Positions 45,593 through 53,525 of a stretch of DNA of 53,525 bases are shown piece after piece. The notes beneath the pieces were generated by a model. That model did not search any database. It was not told the origin of the DNA and saw only the letters and a program-made list of their open reading frames with translations. How positions within the stretch are numbered: position 1 is the stretch's first letter; each line of letters starts with the position of its first letter. Origin of the DNA: Flavobacteriia bacterium (lineage in GTDB: Bacteria; Bacteroidota; Bacteroidia; Flavobacteriales_D; Crocinitomicaceae); NCBI GenBank assembly GCA_947462925.1, contig CANHQP010000024.1:1-53525 (forward strand), read 5' to 3'. The translations under genes were made by a program, and so were the position numbers.

Positions 45593-47149
45593 TTGTATTT
45601 TTTTCTCCTCTATTTTGCATTAATCATTGGATTTACTTTTCTCCAAAAAAAGGAAATATTCAAGGGTGTATTCAAGGTTTCTGGACAAAAATCTTGGGTT
45701 GTTTCTGGCTTGTCGTTGTTTATGTATTACGTTTCTGTTGACCAAGGTCAATTGATTACAGGCGTCATTCACCAAAAAGGACTTTCTGGACTTTGGATAT
45801 TTTGGGCAAGTTTCCTTGGTGCTACTTTTGTGCCGATCGTGCTGGCGCCACTTTGGTCTAAATTGAATTTCATTACTGATAATCAGTTTATTTTATTTCG
45901 ATTTTCAGGCAAATCAGCCAGAATTTTACATCAATTTCGATCTGTTTATGTAGGTGGAATTGTAGTTGCTTTCTTAATCAGTTTTCATACACTTGCGTTT
46001 AGCCGAATTATTCAACTTTATTTCAAAATTGATTTAGACACTTCGATCTTAATTACAGGAATTATCCTACTTATTTTCACCTTAAAAAATAGTTTGAACT
46101 TAAAATTCACATTGGATGTGTATCATTCTGTAATCTATGTTATTAGTCTAGCGATTTCTTTTTATTTCCTTTATAAATTGGCCCATGGCTGGGATCATTC
46201 TATTCAGATATTAGCCAAGAAAAATCCTGAAACATTGTCGATTTTCCCAAAATCAACGGATTCCTCCAACTGGAATTCAATCTACTTATACTTGGGTATA
46301 TTGTGGTGGAGCACGCAACTTTTTGATGGCGGCGGACCAGAAATGGCGAGATTTACCGCGGTCAAAGGCAAATGGAATGCGATTAAAACAGGTTTATTGC
46401 CAGTCATTTTGAATTTATTGCTTTCGGTGATTCTTGTTGGAATGGCCATTTTATCTGTTTCAATTCATCCCAATCAAAAAGAAGAAATTTCCTTTGTTCA
46501 GAACATTTTCGAATCAGTTCCAGATTGGCTAGATCCGGTTTGTTTGATTGGATTTTTTGCCATGTATATTACAACCGTAGAATCCATGCTCAATTGGGGA
46601 GGTTCGTTTCTGACCATTGATTTTTACAAGACTTATTTGAGACCAAATCAGTCCAAAAAGCACTACGCAATTCTATCTTTTTTGGCGATGACTTTCATTT
46701 GCGTTCTTGCGATTTTAATCACGAGAAACATGAGTAGTTTAGAAAGTGTGATCAAAGTGGTATTCTCAATTTCGGCTGGCGTTGCTCCCGTGTATATCTT
46801 GCGTTGGTTTTGGCTTCGCATCAATGCTTGGAGTCAACTTTCAGCAATGATTGCCTCTGGAGTATACACTTTAGCCTTTAATTGGTATGTTTCGCTGTAT
46901 CCGATTCAAACGCCCAATTTCAATGAATACAATTGGCAAATTGTAACCGTAACTCTTTTGACAACCATTACTTGGATAATCGTAACGTTTTTGACACCCA
47001 AAGATGATGTGAAAACAATTGCAAGATTCAAGGCAATTTTGCCATCTACGAAGGAGATTTTGCAGCGGAGTGGAATTGCTTTTATATTGGGAGTTTTGCT
47101 TTTGGTTATATTGGTTATTTCAATTAAAACAATTTTGATTCGGTTTTAA
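45593..47149 (+). CDS. sodium:solute symporter (SSS family), irregular 5' end
   Basis: 518 residues from a TTG codon with about thirteen hydrophobic segments. SSS traits are GLSLFMYYVSVDQGQLITGVIHQKGLSG (early), SRIIQLYFKID and GPEMARFTAVKGKWNAIKTG in the middle, and ESMLNWGGSFLTIDFYKTYLRP (about 335). Substrate unknown. There is no ATG in frame at the expected start; the frame opens at 45566 after a TGA. An overlapping frame upstream reads NNTLQFVFFS, as if the natural N-terminus continued there, with a T-run (45598-45604) at the junction. Either a TTG start or a frameshift in that run. Confidence 0.75.
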   Translation: MYFFLLYFALIIGFTFLQKKEIFKGVFKVSGQKSWVVSGLSLFMYYVSVDQGQLITGVIHQKGLSGLWIFWASFLGATFVPIVLAPLWSKLNFITDNQFILFRFSGKSARILHQFRSVYVGGIVVAFLISFHTLAFSRIIQLYFKIDLDTSILITGIILLIFTLKNSLNLKFTLDVYHSVIYVISLAISFYFLYKLAHGWDHSIQILAKKNPETLSIFPKSTDSSNWNSIYLYLGILWWSTQLFDGGGPEMARFTAVKGKWNAIKTGLLPVILNLLLSVILVGMAILSVSIHPNQKEEISFVQNIFESVPDWLDPVCLIGFFAMYITTVESMLNWGGSFLTIDFYKTYLRPNQSKKHYAILSFLAMTFICVLAILITRNMSSLESVIKVVFSISAGVAPVYILRWFWLRINAWSQLSAMIASGVYTLAFNWYVSLYPIQTPNFNEYNWQIVTVTLLTTITWIIVTFLTPKDDVKTIARFKAILPSTKEILQRSGIAFILGVLLLVILVISIKTILIRF

Positions 47150-47153
47150 AACT

Positions 47154-48389
47154 TTAAGAATTCCTCCACAACAAACTTCCATCACCATAACTCAAAAATC
47201 GATACTCATTTTCCAACGCATATTGGTAAATCGTTTTCCATTCCTCACCCACAAATGCATGAATCAGCAACAACAAAGTAGATTGTGGTTGGTGAAAATT
47301 AGTCAAAATGGCATCAACCATTCTCAAGGTGTAACCTGGTGCTATCAATAATTGGGTTTTGGTTATCAGGCGATTTATATTTTTGTCCTCCATGTATTTT
47401 ACCAAAGATTCTAACGCAATGTTTACCGGAATATCTTGTGGTAAATCGTAAGCATCCCATTGTTGAATGCCAATTTCTGAAAAATCTAGCTGCGCGTATG
47501 AATGCACTTTGACGCCCATCCAATACAAACTTTCCAAAGTTCGCAGCGAAGTAGTTCCAACAGCAATGAGATTTTTGGGCAAATGCTGTGCAATTGCAAT
47601 GATGGTTTCCAACGAAACATCTATGAATTCTGAATGCATTTCATGTTCACCCAAAGTTTCCGTTTTTACAGGCTTGAAAGTTCCTGCGCCGACATGCAAT
47701 GTCACAAATGAAGTCTTTATTCCTTTTGATGAAAGACTTTGCATTACATTGTCTGTGAAATGCAATCCAGCAGTCGGCGCTGCAACCGAACCATCGTATT
47801 TGGCGTAAATCGTTTGATACAGAGCTTTGTCTTTTTCTTCAGTATCTCGATTAAGGTACGGCGGAAGCGGTACAATGCCAGCGTCACTCAAAACTTCAGC
47901 AAAACTGATGTCCTTTCCGTCCCAAGAAAATTCTATCAAGAAAGAATCTGATAAACGTTCTTTTTTGGTAGCCGAAAGTGTATATTTTTTTTCTGCGGTT
48001 TCTATTTCTAAAACAAGCGCTTCTTCTTTCCATTTTTTAGCACCACCAACCATACATTTCCATAGTACAAGGTCTTTTTGAAACATGGCGGTTGTGATAT
48101 CTGAATAATGATCGGCTGGCTCAAGACAGAACAATTCAATTTTACCACCAGATTTCTTGCTGAAAATCAATCTTGCCTCTACTACTTTGGTGTCATTCAT
48201 GATCAACATCGTATCTGAAGGTAAAAAAGCCGATAGGTCGGAATAAATGGCTTGATCTATTTTTCCATCTTTGTAAATCAACAGCTTGCTTGTATCTCTA
48301 GGCTCCACAGGATATTTCGCGATTTTTTCCTCAGGCAAATCATAGTTGAAATGCGCCATCGAAGTGCTTTGTACAATGTTTTTTGACAT
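47154..48389 (-). CDS. queA: S-adenosylmethionine:tRNA ribosyltransferase-isomerase
   Basis: 411 residues, somewhat longer than the ~350 of many bacteria but usual in this phylum. Segments are FNYDLPEEKIAKYPVEPRDTSKLLIY at the start, VAAPTAGLHFTDNVMQSL, THVGAGTFKPV-like TLHVGAGTFKPV, HSEFIDVS, AVGTTSLRTLES and FHQPQSTLLLLIHAF. It adds the epoxyqueuosine ring in queuosine synthesis. Convergent to the symporter gene with only four bases between them. Confidence 0.95.
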   Translation of the reverse strand: MSKNIVQSTSMAHFNYDLPEEKIAKYPVEPRDTSKLLIYKDGKIDQAIYSDLSAFLPSDTMLIMNDTKVVEARLIFSKKSGGKIELFCLEPADHYSDITTAMFQKDLVLWKCMVGGAKKWKEEALVLEIETAEKKYTLSATKKERLSDSFLIEFSWDGKDISFAEVLSDAGIVPLPPYLNRDTEEKDKALYQTIYAKYDGSVAAPTAGLHFTDNVMQSLSSKGIKTSFVTLHVGAGTFKPVKTETLGEHEMHSEFIDVSLETIIAIAQHLPKNLIAVGTTSLRTLESLYWMGVKVHSYAQLDFSEIGIQQWDAYDLPQDIPVNIALESLVKYMEDKNINRLITKTQLLIAPGYTLRMVDAILTNFHQPQSTLLLLIHAFVGEEWKTIYQYALENEYRFLSYGDGSLLWRNS

Positions 48390-48548
48390 AATCTATAAAT
48401 TCCAGTGCACAAAAGTACGATTGAAAAGAGATTACTCCAACTTCTTGCATTACAATGAATTTTAGGAAGTACTAATAAACTTATTTTTTCATTGAGAAAT
48501 TAACAAAACAATTTCCATAAATTTACACGCAACTTAGAAAAGAAAACA

Positions 48549-49700
48549 ATGAAAAAAAATATGAAATTCGGTACAAAAGCCATCCACGCTGGTGCACATC
48601 CAGATCCAACTACAGGGGCAATCATGACGCCTATTTTCCAAACTTCAACCTATGTGCAAGAAGCACCGGGTGTAAATAAAGGTTTTGGTTATGCGCGTGG
48701 GAAAAATCCTACGCGTGAAGCTTTGCAAGAAAACATTGCTGCGTTGGAAAACGGTAAACATTGCGTTTGTTTTTCAAGCGGAATGGGTGCTACAGATGCT
48801 GTGATTAGAACTTTGCGTCCTGGTGATGAGGTAATTACCGGTGATGATTTGTATGGTGGTTCTTACCGTTTGTTTACCAAAATTTACGAACCTTACGGAA
48901 TCAAATTTCATTTCGTGAATTTGACAGACGCTTCTAACATTGAGCAATATATCAATGAGAACACCAAAATGATTTGGGCTGAAACGCCAACCAACCCAAC
49001 GATGCAAATTATTGACATCGAAGCGTGTTCAAAAATCGCCAAAGCACATAATTTGACTTTGGTAGTTGACAATACTTTTGCTTCTCCTTATTTGCAAAAC
49101 CCATTGAATTTAGGCGCTGATATCGTGATGCATTCAGTTACCAAATACCTTGGTGGACACAGTGATGTGGTGATGGGTGCGTTGATTACCAACAGCGATG
49201 AGTGGCATGAAAAATTGTATTTTGTCTTGAATTCATGCGGCGCAAATCCTGGTCCGATGGACAGCTTTTTAGTGATGCGAGGAATCAAAACTTTGCATTT
49301 ACGTATGGAAAGACACTGTTTCAACGGAAGAAAAGTAGCTGAATATTTGAAAAATCATCCTAAAATCGAAAAAGTGTATTGGCCAGGATTTCCTGAGCAT
49401 CCAAATCATGAAATCGCGAAAAAGCAAATGCGTGATTTTGGTGGAATGATTTCAATTGTTTTGAAAGATGCATCAATCGAAAATACATTCAAGGTAGCCT
49501 CTTCATTCCACGTTTTCTCTTTGGCAGAATCATTGGGTGGTGTTGAATCTTTGATCAATCATCCAGCGACGATGACGCATGCCTCAATTCCAAAAGCAGA
49601 AAGAGAAAAAGCAGGAGTTGTGGATAATTTATTGCGCTTGAGTGTTGGGGTGGAAGACATCGAAGACATCTTAGCGGATATTGAACAAGCATTGGCATAA
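48549..49700 (+). CDS. cystathionine gamma-synthase/lyase-type PLP enzyme
   Basis: 383 residues. PLP-dependent trans-sulfuration fold: TKAIHAGAHPDPTTGAIMTPI, YARGKNPTREALQENIAALENG, CFSSGMGATDAVI, the cofactor Asp in VVDNTFASPY, the lysine in HSVTKYLGGHSDVVMG, and SLGGVESLINHPATMTH near the end. Works in methionine/cysteine interconversion; synthase versus lyase cannot be told by eye. Start ATG 48549, alternative 48561. Immediately followed by the SDR gene (no gap). Confidence 0.92.
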   Translation: MKKNMKFGTKAIHAGAHPDPTTGAIMTPIFQTSTYVQEAPGVNKGFGYARGKNPTREALQENIAALENGKHCVCFSSGMGATDAVIRTLRPGDEVITGDDLYGGSYRLFTKIYEPYGIKFHFVNLTDASNIEQYINENTKMIWAETPTNPTMQIIDIEACSKIAKAHNLTLVVDNTFASPYLQNPLNLGADIVMHSVTKYLGGHSDVVMGALITNSDEWHEKLYFVLNSCGANPGPMDSFLVMRGIKTLHLRMERHCFNGRKVAEYLKNHPKIEKVYWPGFPEHPNHEIAKKQMRDFGGMISIVLKDASIENTFKVASSFHVFSLAESLGGVESLINHPATMTHASIPKAEREKAGVVDNLLRLSVGVEDIEDILADIEQALA

Positions 49701-50414
49701 ATGTCAAAAACTTACATAATCACAGGCGTTTCGAGAGGAATTGGTAAAGCGTTGGCGGAACATTTTCTCTCGAAAAACCAATCAGTCATTGGTATTGGTC
49801 GAACAAATTCAATTCAAAATCCTAATTTTCAATTCATCGAATTGGATTTATTAGATTCTAGTGCGATTCAGAATTTTCAACTTCCAACAACTGAAAACGA
49901 AGAAATCATTTTGATTAACAACGCTGGAATTATTGGGGATATCGAAAGAATTTCTTCGATGAAAGCCGATTCTATCGATGAAATCATGCAAGTTAATGTG
50001 GTTGCTCCAATCAAATTAACGCGAAAAGTAAGCGAATTTTGCGGAAATAGTAAACAATTTACGCTAGTCAACATCAGTTCTGGCGCTGGTAAAAGACCAA
50101 TTCCTTCATGGGCAGGATATTGTGCTTCAAAGGCTGCGATTGATTTATTTTCTCAAACTTTTCTGCTAGAAGAACAAGAGTTGGGTAAAAGGACGAGAGT
50201 TTATTCAGTTTCACCTGGCGTGATTGATACCGACATGCAAGTTCAAATTCGAGCAACAGATGCAAGTTCTTTTTCTAGCCTGGAAAATTTTCAAAAATTG
50301 AAGACAGAACAAAAATTAGAAACTCCAGAAAGAATTGCTTTGAAATTGGATATATTGCTCAATATCCCCTATTCGAATAATGTTTTAATTGCCTTAAATG
50401 ACATTAATATCTAG
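49701..50414 (+). CDS. short-chain dehydrogenase/reductase
   Basis: 237 residues, one SDR domain: TGVSRGIGKAL (8-18, cofactor glycines), NNAGIIGD (about 74), serine in NISSGAGK and the YCASK catalytic Tyr/Lys pair (about 138). Substrate unknown; the sequence recalls sepiapterin-reductase-like SDRs, a weak guess. The ATG follows directly on the stop of the trans-sulfuration gene. Confidence 0.88.
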   Translation: MSKTYIITGVSRGIGKALAEHFLSKNQSVIGIGRTNSIQNPNFQFIELDLLDSSAIQNFQLPTTENEEIILINNAGIIGDIERISSMKADSIDEIMQVNVVAPIKLTRKVSEFCGNSKQFTLVNISSGAGKRPIPSWAGYCASKAAIDLFSQTFLLEEQELGKRTRVYSVSPGVIDTDMQVQIRATDASSFSSLENFQKLKTEQKLETPERIALKLDILLNIPYSNNVLIALNDINI

Positions 50415-50462
50415 CATGATTTTACCGTTTAATCAATAAAAAACGCATTTAACCAATAAAAC

Positions 50463-50493
50463 TTTCATATTTTTAAACCTTTTTGTAACTTGT
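50463..50493 (+). promoter_or_regulatory. promoter of the secreted protease gene
   Basis: TTTC (50463-50466), 19 bases, TAACTTGT (50486-50493), near the -33/-7 consensus, 30 bases before ATG 50524. Confidence 0.4.
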
Positions 50494-50523
50494 GGCGTTT
50501 TAAATAAACTCAAAAAATAAACT

Positions 50524-52695
50524 ATGAAAACTCTTTTGGACAAATTCCGATTTGCAATTATTGGAATTAGCCTTTTCTCCTCTTTTTCTTTGTTTGCTCA
50601 AAATCAAACGATCGACTTGTCGAACACAAGAGATGGTGAAACGGTAGAATATTGTACTACTCACAAAAAAATGCATGCCTTGATGTCAAATCCTGAGTTC
50701 GCTGCTCAGTATGCAATTGATCAAGCACAAATGCAACAAATTGAACAAGATTTAGCTGCTAATCCTCCGCAAGAGCGAGTAGTTTATAAAGTTCCTGTGG
50801 TTTTTCACGTACTGCACAATGGTGGAGTTGAAAATATTTCTAAGGAACAAATCATGGACGCATTGGCGATTTTGAATCGTGATTACAGATTGCAAAATAC
50901 AGATGCATTGAATGTTCATGCAGATTTCAAAGCAAGTAATCCTGCTGCAACTTGTGTTCCTTCGGATGTAGAAATTGAATTTGTTTTAGCAACAAAAGCA
51001 CCAAATGGAACTTGTTTTAGTGGAATTACAAGAACACAAAACGCATTGACTTATGATGGTTCAGATGGTGGTGACCAAGTTGCTGCGATAGTAAGTGGAA
51101 ATGATGTTTATAACGGTGAATGGCCAGGAAATAAATACATGAACATTTTTATTTGTGCAGAAATCGGAGGTGCGGCTGGTTATACATTCAATCCTGGTGG
51201 TTGGAGTGCGACTGCTATGCAAAACGGAATATGGATTCTTCACAATTATGTAGGTTCAATTGGAACTGGTTCAGTAACAGGTTCAAGAGCATTGACTCAT
51301 GAAGTGGGTCACTGGTTAAATCTTTCACATACATGGGGAGGAAATAACAATCCTGGCGTTGCTTGTGGTTCTGACCAAGTAAATGATACTCCTGAAACAA
51401 GAGGTGTTACGTCTTGTGCATTGAATGAAAATTTCTGTGGCCCTAGAGCTAACGTTGAAAACTACATGGATTATTCATACTGTTCAAAAATGTTCTCTGC
51501 TGGTCAAGTTGCTAGAATGCGTGCAGCAATCACGACTTCTAATACTGGAAGAGCAAATTTGATTACAGCTTCTAACTTGGCAGCTGTTGGTGCAGATGGT
51601 AATGTTTATTTATGTCAAGCCAATTTTACTGTTCCTAAACAAGTAATTTGTGTTGGTGAAGCATTACAGTTTTCTGATGAATCTTACAATGCTGCATCAG
51701 GTTGGAATTGGACTTTCCAAGGTGGAAATCCTGCAACATCTACAGCACAAGATCCTCTAGTTACTTATGCAACTCCAGGAACATACACAGTTACATTGTC
51801 TGCTACAGATGGAACAAGCACCGATGTTGAAACAAGAACATCTTATATTACCGTTTTACCTTCAGGAGTTAGTATTCCTTTCTTTGAAAGTTTTGAATCT
51901 TACAATCAAACATCTGATATTACTGGCTATACAATTGATAATTCTTTAGCTTCAACTGCAACATGGAATTTAACAAATACTGCTGGAGCAACGGGATCTA
52001 AAAGTATGAAATTGGGTAACTTTACGCAATCAGGTACTAACTATGATGAATTGATTTCTGCTCCTGTTGATTTGTCTTCAATCACTTCAGCAACAAACGT
52101 AACTTTATCATTCAAATATGCTTACCGTAAAAAAGCATCTACAAACAGTGAAATCTTGAAAGTTTTCTTGACTTCAGATTGTGGTGATACTTGGCAACAA
52201 AGAAAAACAATCACAGGTACAAGTTTATCTTCTTTGACTGAAACTGCTGATTGGACACCGACTTCTTCTGATTGGGTAACTGTTCACATGACAAACGTTA
52301 CAACTCAATATTGGAATGAAAACTTTAGATATAAATTTAGATTTGATGCAACTGGTGGAAACAATGTTTTCTTAGATGATATCAATATATATGCTGGACC
52401 ACCATCAAATGTAAATGTTCTTGGAATTGAAGAGCAAATTGCGGTAGAAGGTCTATCTGTTTTCCCAAACCCAACTGAAGGTGAATTGAATGTTACTTTC
52501 AATGTGGTTTCGCCAAAAGCAATGACATTCGTTGTAACAGACGTACTTGGAAAATCAATTCAAACACAAAATATTCAAGCTGCAACTGGTTCAAATGCTG
52601 TGATACTTTCAACAGAAGGAATCGCTTCAGGAATGTACTTATTGCAAATCGGTGACGGAAGCAACAAACAAGTTGTTCAGTTCATGGTGAAATAA
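50524..52695 (+). CDS. secreted M43 (pappalysin-like) metalloprotease with PKD and type IX sorting domain
   Basis: 723 residues. Signal peptide to about 26 (LFAQ). The zinc-binding motif HEVGHWLNLSHTWG is near 259-272, followed by the Met-turn region ENYMDYSYCSKMFSAGQVARM (about 315), diagnostic of M43 metzincins. A PKD-like domain (about 385-445, GWNWTFQGGNPATSTAQDP...GTYTVTLSATDG), a MAM-like/choice-of-anchor domain (about 455-630), and a C-terminal T9SS sorting domain (about 645-723, LSVFPNPTEGELNVTF ... SGMYLLQI) follow. Exported and likely attached to or released from the surface. Confidence 0.93.
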   Translation: MKTLLDKFRFAIIGISLFSSFSLFAQNQTIDLSNTRDGETVEYCTTHKKMHALMSNPEFAAQYAIDQAQMQQIEQDLAANPPQERVVYKVPVVFHVLHNGGVENISKEQIMDALAILNRDYRLQNTDALNVHADFKASNPAATCVPSDVEIEFVLATKAPNGTCFSGITRTQNALTYDGSDGGDQVAAIVSGNDVYNGEWPGNKYMNIFICAEIGGAAGYTFNPGGWSATAMQNGIWILHNYVGSIGTGSVTGSRALTHEVGHWLNLSHTWGGNNNPGVACGSDQVNDTPETRGVTSCALNENFCGPRANVENYMDYSYCSKMFSAGQVARMRAAITTSNTGRANLITASNLAAVGADGNVYLCQANFTVPKQVICVGEALQFSDESYNAASGWNWTFQGGNPATSTAQDPLVTYATPGTYTVTLSATDGTSTDVETRTSYITVLPSGVSIPFFESFESYNQTSDITGYTIDNSLASTATWNLTNTAGATGSKSMKLGNFTQSGTNYDELISAPVDLSSITSATNVTLSFKYAYRKKASTNSEILKVFLTSDCGDTWQQRKTITGTSLSSLTETADWTPTSSDWVTVHMTNVTTQYWNENFRYKFRFDATGGNNVFLDDINIYAGPPSNVNVLGIEEQIAVEGLSVFPNPTEGELNVTFNVVSPKAMTFVVTDVLGKSIQTQNIQAATGSNAVILSTEGIASGMYLLQIGDGSNKQVVQFMVK

Positions 52696-52709
52696 GCAAA
52701 TTTTAAAAA

Positions 52710-52745
52710 TCAAAAAAGCCCTGGATGAGTTTTCAGAGGGCACTG
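52710..52745 (+). terminator. weak terminator after the protease gene
   Basis: GCCCT and AGGGC (about 52718-52741) form a 5-bp stem; few T follow, so a weak call. Confidence 0.35.
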
Positions 52746-52768
52746 AAAAACTATAATTAAGATTAAAA

Positions 52769-52831
52769 TGTGAGTAAATATGGGTGAAAGACTTTGGTTT
52801 TTTACCCATTTTTTGTTATCTTTACTTACAC
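52769..52831. repeat. nested inverted repeats at the left end of an IS1182-like element
   Basis: TGTGAGTAAA pairs with TTTACTTACACA at the outside and ATGGGT with ACCCAT inside, just upstream of the transposase start. Hairpins of this kind at IS ends block transcription entering from outside. The exact IS terminus is unproven, because the other end lies beyond the window. Confidence 0.5.
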
Positions 52832-52845
52832 AAATTATCTTATAA

Positions 52846-53525
52846 ATGCTTGTATTACAGCAAAAAATACAGTTTAGTGAATTTGATTCATTGTATGAAA
52901 AAATAATTCCAAAGACAAATCTGCTTAGAAAAATTAATGACCTAGTTGATTTTTCATTTATTCATGATGAACTTGTTAATACTTACTGTTTGACTAATGG
53001 TAGAAATGCAGAAAGTCCCATTCGTATGTTCAAATATTTACTTCTAAAAACAATCTACACTATTTCTGATGTTGATGTTGTCGAGCGTTCACAATTTGAT
53101 ATGTCATTTAAATATTTTTTAGGCATGTCACCTGAGGAAGATGTTATCAATCCAAGTTCACTTACAAAATTTAGAAAACTTAGATTAAAAGATACAGATT
53201 TACTTAATTTACTAATTAATAAAACCGTTGCTATTGCTATTGAAAAGGGTGTTATTCGTTCAAAATCTATTATCGTTGATGCCACTCATTCAGGTTCAAG
53301 ATCAAATCCTTATTCTGCAATCGATGTATTGAGAGAACGATCAAAATTACTTCGAAAAACAGTTTATCAATTTGAGGAAGGTCTCAAAGATCATATGCCT
53401 AAAAAGAACATTGAAAACAACTTAGAGAAGGAGTTAACTTATTGTTTAGAGCTGCAGAAAATAATTACTCAAAATGAGTCAGTAAGCAGTATTCCAGCTG
53501 TAAAGGAGAAATTAAATTTCTTAAT
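52846..53525 (+). CDS. IS1182-type transposase, N-terminal part (cut by window end)
   Basis: An open frame from ATG 52846 to the window edge, 226 residues. The N-terminal DUF772-like part (RNAESPIRMFKYLLLKTIYTISDVDVVERSQFDMSFKYFLGMSPEED, then SSLTKFRKLRL) and the first catalytic Asp in SKSIIVDATHSGSRSNP identify an IS1182/IS5-superfamily DDE transposase. No internal stop is seen, so it may be intact. Placed 150 bases after the protease gene. Confidence 0.88.
   Translation, partial: MLVLQQKIQFSEFDSLYEKIIPKTNLLRKINDLVDFSFIHDELVNTYCLTNGRNAESPIRMFKYLLLKTIYTISDVDVVERSQFDMSFKYFLGMSPEEDVINPSSLTKFRKLRLKDTDLLNLLINKTVAIAIEKGVIRSKSIIVDATHSGSRSNPYSAIDVLRERSKLLRKTVYQFEEGLKDHMPKKNIENNLEKELTYCLELQKIITQNESVSSIPAVKEKLNFL

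Noticed and set aside
45505..45741. Separate 78-residue gene overlapping the symporter start
   Set aside because: Its C-terminal half is the symporter DNA in another frame and its start is unremarkable; used only as evidence for a possible frameshift.
1..53525. CRISPR array
   Set aside because: No series of equally spaced identical repeats was seen; the 24-bp array at 77-149 has no spacers.

Overview
The window is an AT-rich chromosome segment of a member of the Bacteroidota, most likely a flavobacterial or Crocinitomicaceae-type organism. The clues are a secreted protease with a type IX secretion C-terminal sorting domain, a TonB-dependent receptor with a carboxypeptidase-like regulatory domain, TAnnTTTG-type promoters, hardly any Shine-Dalgarno sites, and mobile-element genes typical of the phylum (DUF3871, RadC/JAB). 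The placement is inference; there is no rRNA in the window.

Layout. (1) Positions 1-8391 are the right-hand part of an integrated element. They hold an IS21-like end cutting into a TerB-like gene, small secreted or membrane proteins, a Sak4-like AAA ATPase with a DUF3871 protein, an opposing SF2 helicase-like ATPase, a strongly structured and probably untranslated RNA region (about 7085-7393), and a RadC-like protein. The element ends at a 5'-truncated tRNA-Asn copy. (2) Positions 8392-9735 are a 1.3-kb cassette with one HsdR_N-type nuclease gene, closed by a second copy of the tRNA 3' end plus terminator. (3) Positions 9841-31932 are mostly ordinary core genome: a GNAT enzyme, recJ, a TonB receptor with a peptide-binding lipoprotein, hemA-hemC-hemD, a flippase-like membrane protein, an Ig-like lipoprotein, a free-Met-(R)-sulfoxide reductase, a DEDDy exonuclease, an M42 peptidase, tadA, aspS and a WG-repeat protein.

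(4) Positions 32164-45409 are a second accessory region. Two related putative regulators (32164-33276 on + and 39410-40630 on -) each stand next to a cluster. Cluster I holds a small internally duplicated protein, a tail-anchored protein, a KAP P-loop NTPase, a 57-residue very basic peptide, a possible uracil-DNA-glycosylase-fold protein and a DUF481-like outer-membrane protein. Cluster II holds a TerB/zinc-ribbon membrane protein, an SPFH-GYF protein, a MORN-like/coiled-coil protein, a second GYF protein and a small membrane protein. Between them sits a Bro-N gene flanked by 48-bp direct repeats made of the 3' end of the regulator gene, with an RNA-like three-stem structure upstream. (5) Positions 45593-52695 return to core genes (SSS symporter, queA, cystathionine gamma-synthase-like enzyme, SDR, M43 protease). 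(6) The right edge enters an IS1182-type transposase.

Best candidates for undescribed biology are the KAP/micropeptide/UDG-like cluster, the structured RNA at 7085-7393, the tRNA-Asn nuclease cassette, and the gene-3'-end-flanked Bro-N cassette. All functional statements for these are inference from domains and layout.
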